This document shows, one piece after another, positions 1-5,449 of a stretch of DNA of 5,674 nucleotides. Origin of the DNA: Bacillota bacterium (GTDB taxonomy: Bacteria > Bacillota > Clostridia > Oscillospirales > Acutalibacteraceae); NCBI GenBank assembly GCA_023420245.1, contig JAEZWL010000201.1:1-5674 (forward strand), written 5' to 3'. The notes below the pieces were generated by a model. That model saw nothing but the letters and a program-made list of their open reading frames with translations, ran no database searches and was not told the DNA's origin. The position numbers and the translations under genes were made by a program. The stretch's first letter is position 1, and every line of letters starts with the position of its first letter.

Positions 1-65
1 TTATTGTATTCTATGCCAGCATTCTATATCATGTGCAAGTGACCGGGCGGCTGTTCCGGCCGATT

Positions 66-980
66 TTAACGCCTGCCGGAAAGCTTCGCAACCGGCATAA
101 TATCCGCCTCGGCAAGATTAATTTTAAAATTGGTAAAGTCACGCGTACTGATTCTGTCCGCCAGCTCCTTTGCCCAGGAAACGGATTGATAGCAGGCATA
201 AAAGCGCGCGCGCTCCATTTGATCGGGAATGCTCCTGTCAAATTGAGTAATCCGTTTTAAGAACGCTTCCCCGAAGCCAAAAAGAAGCATTCCGGTATCA
301 TAGGCGGGGTCGCCGATGCGGCACGAACCAAAACCGGCTATTGACACGACTCGGTTTGATTCCTTGCTATAAATCATATGACGCGGGGTTAAGTTCCCGT
401 GGATGACGCTGGGCGTGTAGAGGAAAAACTCCTCATCCGCCAAAGCGGATTCAAAAAGCCGGCGGACATAATCCTTTGTATAATTATCACAGTAAGCAAA
501 TATTTTACTTTGTATCTCCCTGTATTCTGATTCCCAGTATTTCGTGTTCATTTTTTCCATATCATCCTGCTCCAGCCGGCAAGCTTTGGCCTCTTTTAGA
601 GGGATCCCGTGCATTCTGCTTAAAAAAGTTCCAAGCTGTCTTGCCAGAGCAACCTGCTCGTAGCCCTTTAAAAGCGATACGTCACTGCGGCACAGTGGTT
701 CCCCCCTCACAAAATTCATCTCCGCCACGCCCGGCTCCAGAGAGTTCACCCGTGGCAGCGGGATATCAACATAATTCTGAATCAGGTTGATTGCCTTCAC
801 CGCGTTATTCAAATAGCCGGCTGACCAGTCAAATTTTGAAAATTTAAATACTTCCCTCTCATCCACAAGCACCATATCACTGTGTTCCCCATTGATAAAA
901 TCGAACACGACATGGTCCAGGCTCATGCCCGGTACGTGGGCCCTGATATACTCCAAATACTGACTTTCTTTTTGATTCAC
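66..980 (-). CDS. Aminoglycoside phosphotransferase/choline-kinase-fold protein, probable pseudokinase
   Basis: A 304-residue soluble protein with the layout of APH-family small-molecule kinases. These phosphorylate antibiotics, choline, sugars or similar substrates with ATP. The N-lobe keeps the likely ATP-contacting Lys (EVFKFSK, K46), the hinge-like AEMNFVRGEPL (86-96), and a helix with ARQLGTFLSRMHGIPL (113-128). In the C-lobe the usual HGDxxxxN reads H194-G-N196-L-T-P-R-H201, so the catalytic Asp is Asn and the metal-binding Asn is His. The DFG-like Asp is also gone (SIAGFG, G216). The structural GDPAYDTG (223-230) is intact. Three key losses in an otherwise undamaged frame point to a pseudokinase that may bind a ligand or regulate its neighbours. 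It follows paralogue C after 38 nt with no terminator between them, so it is probably the last gene of the operon. LicA-like choline kinases of surface-glycan loci share this fold, which makes a glycan link plausible but unproven. Confidence 0.8.
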   Translation of the reverse strand: MNQKESQYLEYIRAHVPGMSLDHVVFDFINGEHSDMVLVDEREVFKFSKFDWSAGYLNNAVKAINLIQNYVDIPLPRVNSLEPGVAEMNFVRGEPLCRSDVSLLKGYEQVALARQLGTFLSRMHGIPLKEAKACRLEQDDMEKMNTKYWESEYREIQSKIFAYCDNYTKDYVRRLFESALADEEFFLYTPSVIHGNLTPRHMIYSKESNRVVSIAGFGSCRIGDPAYDTGMLLFGFGEAFLKRITQFDRSIPDQMERARFYACYQSVSWAKELADRISTRDFTNFKINLAEADIMPVAKLSGRR

Positions 981-989
981 AGCAGACTG

Positions 990-997
990 CCCTCCTT
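990..997 (-). promoter_or_regulatory. Shine-Dalgarno site deciding a GTG start
   Basis: AAGGAGGG sits 9 nt upstream of GTG 980-978. The frame is open up to a TTG at 1010-1008, but that codon lies upstream of this site and has no comparable signal of its own. GTG is therefore chosen. Confidence 0.75.
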
Positions 998-1018
998 TTT
1001 CGTTACGCAAAAGTGTGA

Positions 1019-1978
1019 TTAATACAACAGCTTAATATTCGAATCAGGCCAATCCTTTAACCGCATGACGGCATTGGAAAGGTTTGAGTAACCGTTGCCG
1101 ATAAAAAAGTCACACTGTGCGGCAAGGTAGGTGTCCTTAATAATTTCTATGGTATCCTTCTGCATCTCCACGCCTTTGTGCCTCTTGTTGGGGTAATCAA
1201 GCAGGCAGGTCATAATTCTCGGCGCAAACAGTTCCTTTTTGCTATCCGTATACATCAGCAGTTCGTTTTTGCCGTAAAGCTTTTTATACTGCCGAAACAA
1301 CCTCTTGGAATCCGTAATCAGAAAGATGTGACGCGCGTTATACCTGACAATAAAATCCCAGATTCGCGGTCTGTATAATTCATTTAGATCATATAACTGG
1401 GCAACCTCGTTCACAATGGCGTTTTCGCGCACATGAAGACCGATAATTGGTCTTTCATCCCGAAAATTGGAATGGGTATTGGTATATTTCTGAATTTCTT
1501 TTTTTATCTCCGGCTTGAGCTTCAGATATTTCTCATAAAGGGTGCGGTAAATCTGCACGGGTGTTTTCCCGTATGCCCAGTGCCCGGCTTTTACCCAGGG
1601 CAGCATAGCACTGATCGGATAATAGATGTCACTTACCAAGACATCCGCGTTGCTGCCCATCATTTCTTTCAGTCCGCGATTTTCCATTCTCAGCTTATCG
1701 GTATTGTCTGCGATGACGTTTTTAAATTTCCACACGGGGGGAAAGTAGCTGAACTCCGGACGAACGACATCTTCAATCGTGTAATTAGATACCGGCTCAA
1801 AGAAAGTCTCGAAGGAATTCGTGCTGATGGATGCGCTGTACATGCTTTCCATTCCCCAGTAAACCACCGGGACTCGGTCAGTGAGTTCAGCGGCAAATAT
1901 CTGGCATATGGCATGATCCACATCTGCCCATACGCTGTGGCCTATGGCCTTGATTAAAAGGAAGCGTTCAGTCGGCAT
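1019..1978 (-). CDS. Putative NodZ/FUT8-like (GT23-like) glycosyltransferase, paralogue C, motif I lacking Asp
   Basis: A 319-residue soluble protein, the shortest paralogue. It has PTERFLLIKAIG (2-13), AAELTDRVPVVYWG (29-42), STNSFETFFEPVSNYTIEDV (52-71), GHWAYGKT-x(2)-QIYR (132-145), RHIFLITDSKRLF (216-228) and KDTYLAAQCDFFIGNGYSN (281-299). Motif I reads H182-V-R184-E-N-A187. The His and Arg remain, but the Asp of HxRxxD is Ala and no Lys follows. By homology the protein should be a GT-B, GDP-sugar-type transferase. The altered motif may mean a different donor, weaker catalysis, or a structural role. It stops right after the core (KDWPDSNIKLLY), without the basic tails of A and B. Its ATG lies inside the end of B with an embedded ribosome binding site, so coupled synthesis with B is likely. 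Family membership by paralogy is firm; function is inferred. Confidence 0.74.
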   Translation of the reverse strand: MPTERFLLIKAIGHSVWADVDHAICQIFAAELTDRVPVVYWGMESMYSASISTNSFETFFEPVSNYTIEDVVRPEFSYFPPVWKFKNVIADNTDKLRMENRGLKEMMGSNADVLVSDIYYPISAMLPWVKAGHWAYGKTPVQIYRTLYEKYLKLKPEIKKEIQKYTNTHSNFRDERPIIGLHVRENAIVNEVAQLYDLNELYRPRIWDFIVRYNARHIFLITDSKRLFRQYKKLYGKNELLMYTDSKKELFAPRIMTCLLDYPNKRHKGVEMQKDTIEIIKDTYLAAQCDFFIGNGYSNLSNAVMRLKDWPDSNIKLLY

Positions 1979-3029
1979 AGGTATTTACACCTCCATAAAA
2001 CTCCGGATATTCGGATTGATGCCTTTTTGTCTCTGCGATCCTTCTTTTACCATCTTTTTTCGTCCTTTTTTTCGCCAGCTTTTTCTCTTTGTTCAAATCC
2101 CTGTAAAAAAGCTGGATATGATCTTCCGGCCAGTCCTTCAGCCGCTTCACCGTGTAGGAAACGTTGGAATATCCGTTACCGATGAAGAAGTCACATTTCG
2201 CCGCAAGGTACGTATCCTTGATGATCTCGATTCCCTTCCGCCTTTTTTCCCGGTAAGCCTGAAGATGCGCGGCGTTGCGCGTATCTGCCAGGTCGCTTCT
2301 TTTGCAATCTGTAAACACAAGCATATCGCCGTATTTTTTCTTGAAGGTTTTAATAATATCGTCACAGTCGGTCAGAAGCAGAATTTTTTTAATTCCGTAC
2401 AAACGGATATACCGGTCGATTTCCGTGTAATACCGCCTGTTCAGCCCCGCGAGATTTTCTACCTCGCGAACCTTGTCTCCGCCCCGGATATGCACGCCCA
2501 GCAGCGGTCCGTTTCCCTTCATTTTCTCCTGATAGAAATCCTCTATTTCCGCTTCAATATCCGGTTTCAATTTCAGGTAATTGTCAAAAAGATATCGATA
2601 AATCTGATGAGCGGTCATTCCATAGGCCCAATGATCCTTTGGAATATAATCGATCATCGGTCGAATGAAGTAATGAACGTCGCTGACGACGACGCTTGCG
2701 TCGTTACTTATCATATCTCCCAGATTGCGCTGCGTCCATGTGATTTTATCCAAGTCCTCCACCATAATATTTCGCGCGTTCCAAACGAGGGGGTAAAAAG
2801 TATAACCCGGCCAGGTAAGGTCTTCGATACTGTATTCGGAAACCGGTTCAAAATACAGGTCAAAAGCGTTGGTTTGGAAGGACTGTGCGTAAAGGCTGTT
2901 CGGTCCCCAGTAGATTACCGGAATCCGGTTGGTCAGCTCTGCTGCCAGCAGCTGGCCCATCACATGATCCACATCCGACCAGAATCCGCAGCCCCAGCTT
3001 TTTATCAATAAAAAACGGTCTTTTGGCAT
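1968..3029 (-). CDS. Putative NodZ/FUT8-like (GT23-like) glycosyltransferase, paralogue B, canonical motif I
   Basis: A 353-residue soluble protein and the most canonical of the three paralogues. The N-terminal part has DRFLLIKSWG (4-13), a first helix with AAELTNRIPVIYW (29-41), and QTNAFDLYFEPVSEYSIED (52-70). The central motif is H180-I-R182-G-G-D185-K186, matching the HxRxxDK signature of GT23 and related fucosyltransferases. In that family the Arg contacts the GDP diphosphate. KKILLLTDCDDI (214-225) fits a Rossmann strand, and KDTYLAAKCDFFIGNGYSN (271-289) resembles the C-terminal nucleotide-sugar-binding block. Expected role: moving a sugar, possibly fucose, from a GDP-sugar to a glycan or small molecule. 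Acceptor unknown. A strongly basic tail (about 311-337) extends past the catalytic core. A's stop lies 24 nt upstream, and B's last 11 nt overlap paralogue C. Another GT-B family using the same motif, such as GT11-like, cannot be excluded. Confidence 0.78.
   Translation of the reverse strand: MPKDRFLLIKSWGCGFWSDVDHVMGQLLAAELTNRIPVIYWGPNSLYAQSFQTNAFDLYFEPVSEYSIEDLTWPGYTFYPLVWNARNIMVEDLDKITWTQRNLGDMISNDASVVVSDVHYFIRPMIDYIPKDHWAYGMTAHQIYRYLFDNYLKLKPDIEAEIEDFYQEKMKGNGPLLGVHIRGGDKVREVENLAGLNRRYYTEIDRYIRLYGIKKILLLTDCDDIIKTFKKKYGDMLVFTDCKRSDLADTRNAAHLQAYREKRRKGIEIIKDTYLAAKCDFFIGNGYSNVSYTVKRLKDWPEDHIQLFYRDLNKEKKLAKKRTKKDGKRRIAETKRHQSEYPEFYGGVNTYAD
1988..1994 (-). promoter_or_regulatory. Shine-Dalgarno site inside the coding end of paralogue B
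   Basis: GGAGGTG encodes Gly-Gly and the start of Val near the end of paralogue B. It lies 9 nt before the ATG (1978-1976) of paralogue C, whose coding sequence overlaps B by 11 nt. This arrangement favours translational coupling. Confidence 0.75.
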
Positions 3030-3038
3030 ATTATTCAT

Positions 3039-3042
3039 CTCC
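3039..3042 (-). promoter_or_regulatory. Shine-Dalgarno site deciding the start of paralogue B
   Basis: GGAG directly touches an upstream in-frame ATG (3038-3036), leaving no spacer. It lies 9 nt before the ATG at 3029-3027. The downstream ATG gives MPKDRFLLIK, which aligns with the N-termini of the two neighbouring paralogues, so it is taken as the start. Confidence 0.7.
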
Positions 3043-3053
3043 GTACTGATGCC

Positions 3054-4199
3054 TTATGATTTTTTAAATAGCTTCTTGAAAAATTGGGCTATCCTGCTGA
3101 GCACACTGGGCTTTTCCTGTTTGGTGGTAATCATCAGGTTAATTGGATATTTTCTTTTTCCAACCTTCCAGTAAAGCAGATTCACGTTGGCGTCTGTCCA
3201 CTCCTTCATATTAACCACAATTTGGGAAAGACTTGAGAAGTCATTTCCGATAAAAAATTCACATTTGGACGCGAGGTAGGTATCCTTCAGAATTTCAATC
3301 CCCTGGCGTCTTTTCACCATCGGGCTCACCGGAAACTCCTCATCAGCTTCCTCTGAAAACCGCCGGCATTCCGTAGAAACAATCATGGAACCATACTTCT
3401 TGCGGTATTCCTTTAAAATATCCTCACTGTTGGTCAACAGAAATATCTTTTTGATATTGTACTGATCAATATATTTTTTGATTTCTTTATGGTATGGAAG
3501 ATTTGGCTGCAGCGTTTTTCGGTTCCACTGCCACCAGCCCGTTTTAATCCCCTTTTCTGTTGGCTGTTCCGTCTTTTTGCGGTAACTCTTGGACACATAT
3601 TTATACTGCGCTTTTCCTTTATTTTTGATAAGAGCTTGTTTCTCGTCCGCCTTGCAAATATGAACAGCAAGAATCGGAATGCTATCCCGCAGCCATGAGT
3701 TGTAAAACCCGTCCATTTCCACCTTGATATCCGGTTTTATCCGAATGTATTTGTTAAAAAGATACCGGTAAATCTGGCGTATCGTCATGCCGTAAGCCGC
3801 ATGGTTTTTCTTAATAAACGGAATCAGATTATACAGATCGAAGTAGACGTCGCCGACCAGCACATTCGCCTTACAGGTCAGCATATCGCCGATATTGCGG
3901 TACACCCATGTCTCTCGCGACGGGTCGTCAACCAGTAAATTATCCTGATCCCATACAGGCGGATAGAACGTGTACTCCGGTTTTGCCACATCAAAGATCG
4001 TATAATTGGATACCGGCTCAAAATATAACTCGAATCCGTTTGTATGCATAAATCCGTTATGAAGACAATAGGTAGGCCAATAAACGATTGGAATGCGATC
4101 CGTTAATTCCGCGATCAAAAGCTGGTTTAGCACATGCTCCACATCGGCCCATAAAATGTAGCTCCACGCTTTGATCAGCAGAAACTTATCATTCGCCAT
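3054..4199 (-). CDS. Putative NodZ/FUT8-like (GT23-like) glycosyltransferase, paralogue A, altered motif I and 36-residue insertion
   Basis: A 381-residue cytosolic protein with no signal peptide or membrane span; first of three tandem paralogues. It shares MANDKFLLIK (1-10), AELTDRIPIVYW (30-41), HTNGFELYFEPVSNYTI (52-68), the YGMT-x(2)-QIYRYLF helix (136-148) and KDTYLASKCEFFIGN (305-319) with B and C. The TN-x-F...FEPV and D-x-Y...C-[DE]-FFIGN blocks resemble, from memory, NodZ-type alpha-1,6-fucosyltransferases (GT-B fold, GDP-sugar donor). Motif I, usually HxRxxD, reads H180-I-C182-K-A-D185. Cys replaces the Arg expected to bind the donor diphosphate, so activity is doubtful. About 36 extra, Lys-rich residues with a WWQW patch follow motif I. 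The C-terminus ends in an amphipathic basic helix (about 364-381). The ATG start fits the ribosome binding site and the paralogue N-termini. Paralogy is certain; enzymatic function is inferred. Confidence 0.72.
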   Translation of the reverse strand: MANDKFLLIKAWSYILWADVEHVLNQLLIAELTDRIPIVYWPTYCLHNGFMHTNGFELYFEPVSNYTIFDVAKPEYTFYPPVWDQDNLLVDDPSRETWVYRNIGDMLTCKANVLVGDVYFDLYNLIPFIKKNHAAYGMTIRQIYRYLFNKYIRIKPDIKVEMDGFYNSWLRDSIPILAVHICKADEKQALIKNKGKAQYKYVSKSYRKKTEQPTEKGIKTGWWQWNRKTLQPNLPYHKEIKKYIDQYNIKKIFLLTNSEDILKEYRKKYGSMIVSTECRRFSEEADEEFPVSPMVKRRQGIEILKDTYLASKCEFFIGNDFSSLSQIVVNMKEWTDANVNLLYWKVGKRKYPINLMITTKQEKPSVLSRIAQFFKKLFKKS

Positions 4200-4208
4200 A
4201 CTCTGCAA

Positions 4209-4216
4209 TCACCCCT
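4209..4216 (-). promoter_or_regulatory. Shine-Dalgarno site deciding the start of paralogue A
   Basis: AGGGGTGA lies 9 nt upstream of ATG 4199-4197. It directly abuts an in-frame TTG at 4208-4206, which therefore cannot be the start. Confidence 0.75.
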
Positions 4217-4280
4217 GTCATAAGATATTCATATCATCTTATGTAAAACAAAAAATATGGTGAAAAAATTTTCACTGCGT
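4217..4280 (-). promoter_or_regulatory. AT-rich leader, candidate promoter region for the glycosyltransferase operon
   Basis: Because a terminator closes the upstream unit, the four-gene operon needs its own promoter between about 4340 and 4217. The region is very AT-rich, but no box pair is convincing. Two options were seen: TTCACC with TAAGAT at 17-nt spacing, and TTTACA (4247-4242) with TTATGA (4223-4218) at 18 nt. Each matches consensus only partly. That a promoter lies here is likely; the exact boxes are not settled. Confidence 0.4.
4219..4243. repeat. 8-bp perfect inverted repeat, operator-like or leader hairpin
   Basis: CATAAGAT and ATCTTATG are perfectly complementary arms separated by 9 nt. 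The repeat ends 2 nt upstream of the AGGGGTGA ribosome binding site of the first glycosyltransferase-like gene and overlaps one of the candidate promoters. It could be a repressor site or an RNA hairpin that affects translation initiation. No regulator gene is visible in the window. Confidence 0.45.
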
Positions 4281-4284
4281 ATTT

Positions 4285-4330
4285 CAAAAAACAAGACAGG
4301 CATGAGATATCCGGCAGCAAGCTTTGCCTG
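4285..4330 (-). terminator. Possible second, weak terminator-like or attenuator-like hairpin
   Basis: Downstream of the main terminator, CAGGCA (4330-4325) can pair with TGCCTG (4302-4297) across a 22-nt loop, followed by a T-rich run TCTTGTTTTTT. A competing inner hairpin, GCAGgCAA with TTGCTGC, is also possible. The arms repeat the CAGGCA/TGCCTG core of the upstream terminator, so alternative pairing between the two elements could occur. The stem is short, and this may be only a remnant or backup terminator. Confidence 0.3.
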
Positions 4331-4339
4331 CTCCTCGTT

Positions 4340-4378
4340 AAAAACAGGCACCTCCATTTGCATGGAAATGCCTGTTTT
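4340..4378 (-). terminator. Rho-independent terminator after the SDR gene
   Basis: On the minus strand, AAAACAGGCATTTCCAT pairs with ATGGAGGTGCCTGTTTT across a GCAA (GNRA-type) loop. This gives a 17-bp stem whose only non-Watson-Crick pairs are two internal T-G pairs. The stem runs into a five-T tract (4344-4340). It begins 16 nt after the SDR stop codon and separates the TPP/SDR unit from the glycosyltransferase operon. On the plus strand the T run is only four long and is followed by C, so strong bidirectional action is not expected. Confidence 0.88.
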
Positions 4379-4394
4379 CAGGGGCGATGCCCTC

Positions 4395-5435
4395 TTAATT
4401 TTCAAGGAGCTTCTTATTCCATTCAATCGTGCGAGCCAATCCCTCGCGGAAAGATTTAAACGGAGGAAGATGGAATTCCGAACAAACCTTGGCAATATCC
4501 AATTCCACAATATCCGGAGAATCCTTTACCAGATTACCGGGCGGAGGCGGTGCGTTTTCAACAGAAAGCGTGCTGCCGGTTTGGGCGCAGATTTCCTCGG
4601 CAAGCTGGCGGATGGTAATCCGCTCGTTCCCGCCTGTGTTGTATACAAAATCCTTTCCGTAAAGGAGAACGGAGAGCAGCATTAAGGCCAAATCGGCAAC
4701 ATAGCAGAAGGTTCTGATCTTACTGCCGTCATCCAGCATGGTGATTTTTTGGTTTGTAAGTGCCTGATTGATAAACTGCCCCATCACCCGTTTATCCCGA
4801 ATTGTCAGACCGGGGCCGTAGCTCATCGAAATCCTCGCGATTTTAACATCCACGGATTCAAAGCTTCGGTAAGCGCAGCAAAGGGTTTCGCCTGTGCGTT
4901 TGGATTCGGCATAAATGGAGCGAACACTCAGCGGCGAACACAGCCCGGGGTAGTCCTCCCGGGTGGGAATATGGGCGACATCAGGCTCGCCGTACACCTC
5001 GGAAGAGCTGAGGAACAAAACCCTTGCACCGTCTGCCTTTGCTTTTTGAAGAAGCTTTTCCGTCACAAGAATGTTCAGCCGGATTGTCTCGGAGTAGTTT
5101 TTCATAAAAATTTCCGGCTGCGCGTAGGTTGCGGCATGAATGATAAAATCTGTTTTCCATGGGAATTCCACATTCCCGGCAGCGAGGTCAACGGGATAGA
5201 ATTCATAGCCGCTATCCCGGAAAAGATCGCGCAGCTTTTCGCCCGGACCGTGCTTGCTGACCGCAATCAAATGAATTCCGGCATTCTGCTGCGTATTGGC
5301 GAGATGCAGCAGATAGATGAGGTATGTCCCGATCAGCCCGTTGGCGCCCGTAATCAGGACGGTTTTATTTTTCATGGGAGACAGGTCAATTTTCGGAAGA
5401 TATTCGAAACAATCCTGAGCAATCATTTCATCCAA
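4395..5435 (-). CDS. NAD-dependent epimerase/dehydratase (extended SDR, nucleotide-sugar type)
   Basis: A 346-residue protein, the usual length for an extended SDR. It probably converts an NDP-sugar with bound NAD in the cytoplasm by 4-oxidation followed by epimerisation, dehydration or decarboxylation. The Rossmann dinucleotide site is TGANGLIG (G30-x-x-G33-x-x-G36). DFIIHAAT (about residues 96-103) and the serine-rich FLSSSEVYG (141-149) follow. The catalytic pair is Y175-x-x-x-K179 in SIYAESK. The SYGPG segment (205-209), the DDGSKIRTFCYVADLA block (235-250) and YNTGGNE (265-271) are typical of UDP-glucuronate decarboxylase/dTDP-glucose dehydratase relatives. The exact reaction cannot be read from sequence. 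The TTG start is 12 nt after the stop of the E1-beta-like gene, with AGGAGG at ideal spacing. The gene ends 16 nt before a strong terminator, so it is the last gene of its unit. Fold and cofactor are secure; substrate is not. Confidence 0.9.
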   Translation of the reverse strand: MDEMIAQDCFEYLPKIDLSPMKNKTVLITGANGLIGTYLIYLLHLANTQQNAGIHLIAVSKHGPGEKLRDLFRDSGYEFYPVDLAAGNVEFPWKTDFIIHAATYAQPEIFMKNYSETIRLNILVTEKLLQKAKADGARVLFLSSSEVYGEPDVAHIPTREDYPGLCSPLSVRSIYAESKRTGETLCCAYRSFESVDVKIARISMSYGPGLTIRDKRVMGQFINQALTNQKITMLDDGSKIRTFCYVADLALMLLSVLLYGKDFVYNTGGNERITIRQLAEEICAQTGSTLSVENAPPPPGNLVKDSPDIVELDIAKVCSEFHLPPFKSFREGLARTIEWNKKLLEN

Positions 5436-5443
5436 ATAAACCG

Positions 5444-5449
5444 CCTCCT
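5444..5449 (-). promoter_or_regulatory. Shine-Dalgarno site deciding a TTG start
   Basis: A perfect AGGAGG overlaps the TAG stop of the upstream TPP-enzyme gene and lies 8 nt before the TTG at 5435-5433. The next in-frame ATG (5426-5424) would be 17 nt away, too far for this site, so TTG is preferred. Confidence 0.8.

Noticed and set aside
1..65. Possible promoter (TTGCAC with CATAGA) or a GC-rich terminator stem downstream of the last gene
   Set aside because: The promoter boxes match consensus poorly. The GC-rich repeat near 45-64 has no T run, and there is no start codon followed by an open frame before the window ends.
978..1010. Upstream TTG start (1010) for the kinase-fold gene
   Set aside because: The AAGGAGGG site lies downstream of this TTG and 9 nt before a GTG. 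The extra ten residues would simply be a translation of the ribosome binding site.
1944..3011. Long plus-strand open frame (355 codons) opposite paralogue B
   Set aside because: It is antisense to a gene with clear family motifs. Its translation shows no recognisable domain, and I saw no strong ribosome site before its first ATG. It is best explained as a shadow of B's codon pattern.
3054..4199. Paralogue A as a pseudogene because of the Cys in motif I
   Set aside because: The frame is intact over 381 codons with a good ribosome site, and every other conserved block is kept. An altered function is more likely than decay.
4259..4275. Short palindrome GTGAAAA/TTTTCAC in the leader as a terminator or operator
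   Set aside because: It is AT-rich, imperfect at its centre and has almost no loop, so it is easily produced by chance in such an AT-rich stretch.
4257..4685. Plus-strand open frame of 142 codons crossing the terminator and the end of the SDR gene
   Set aside because: It runs antisense through the conserved SDR C-terminus and the terminator hairpin, and no domain is visible.
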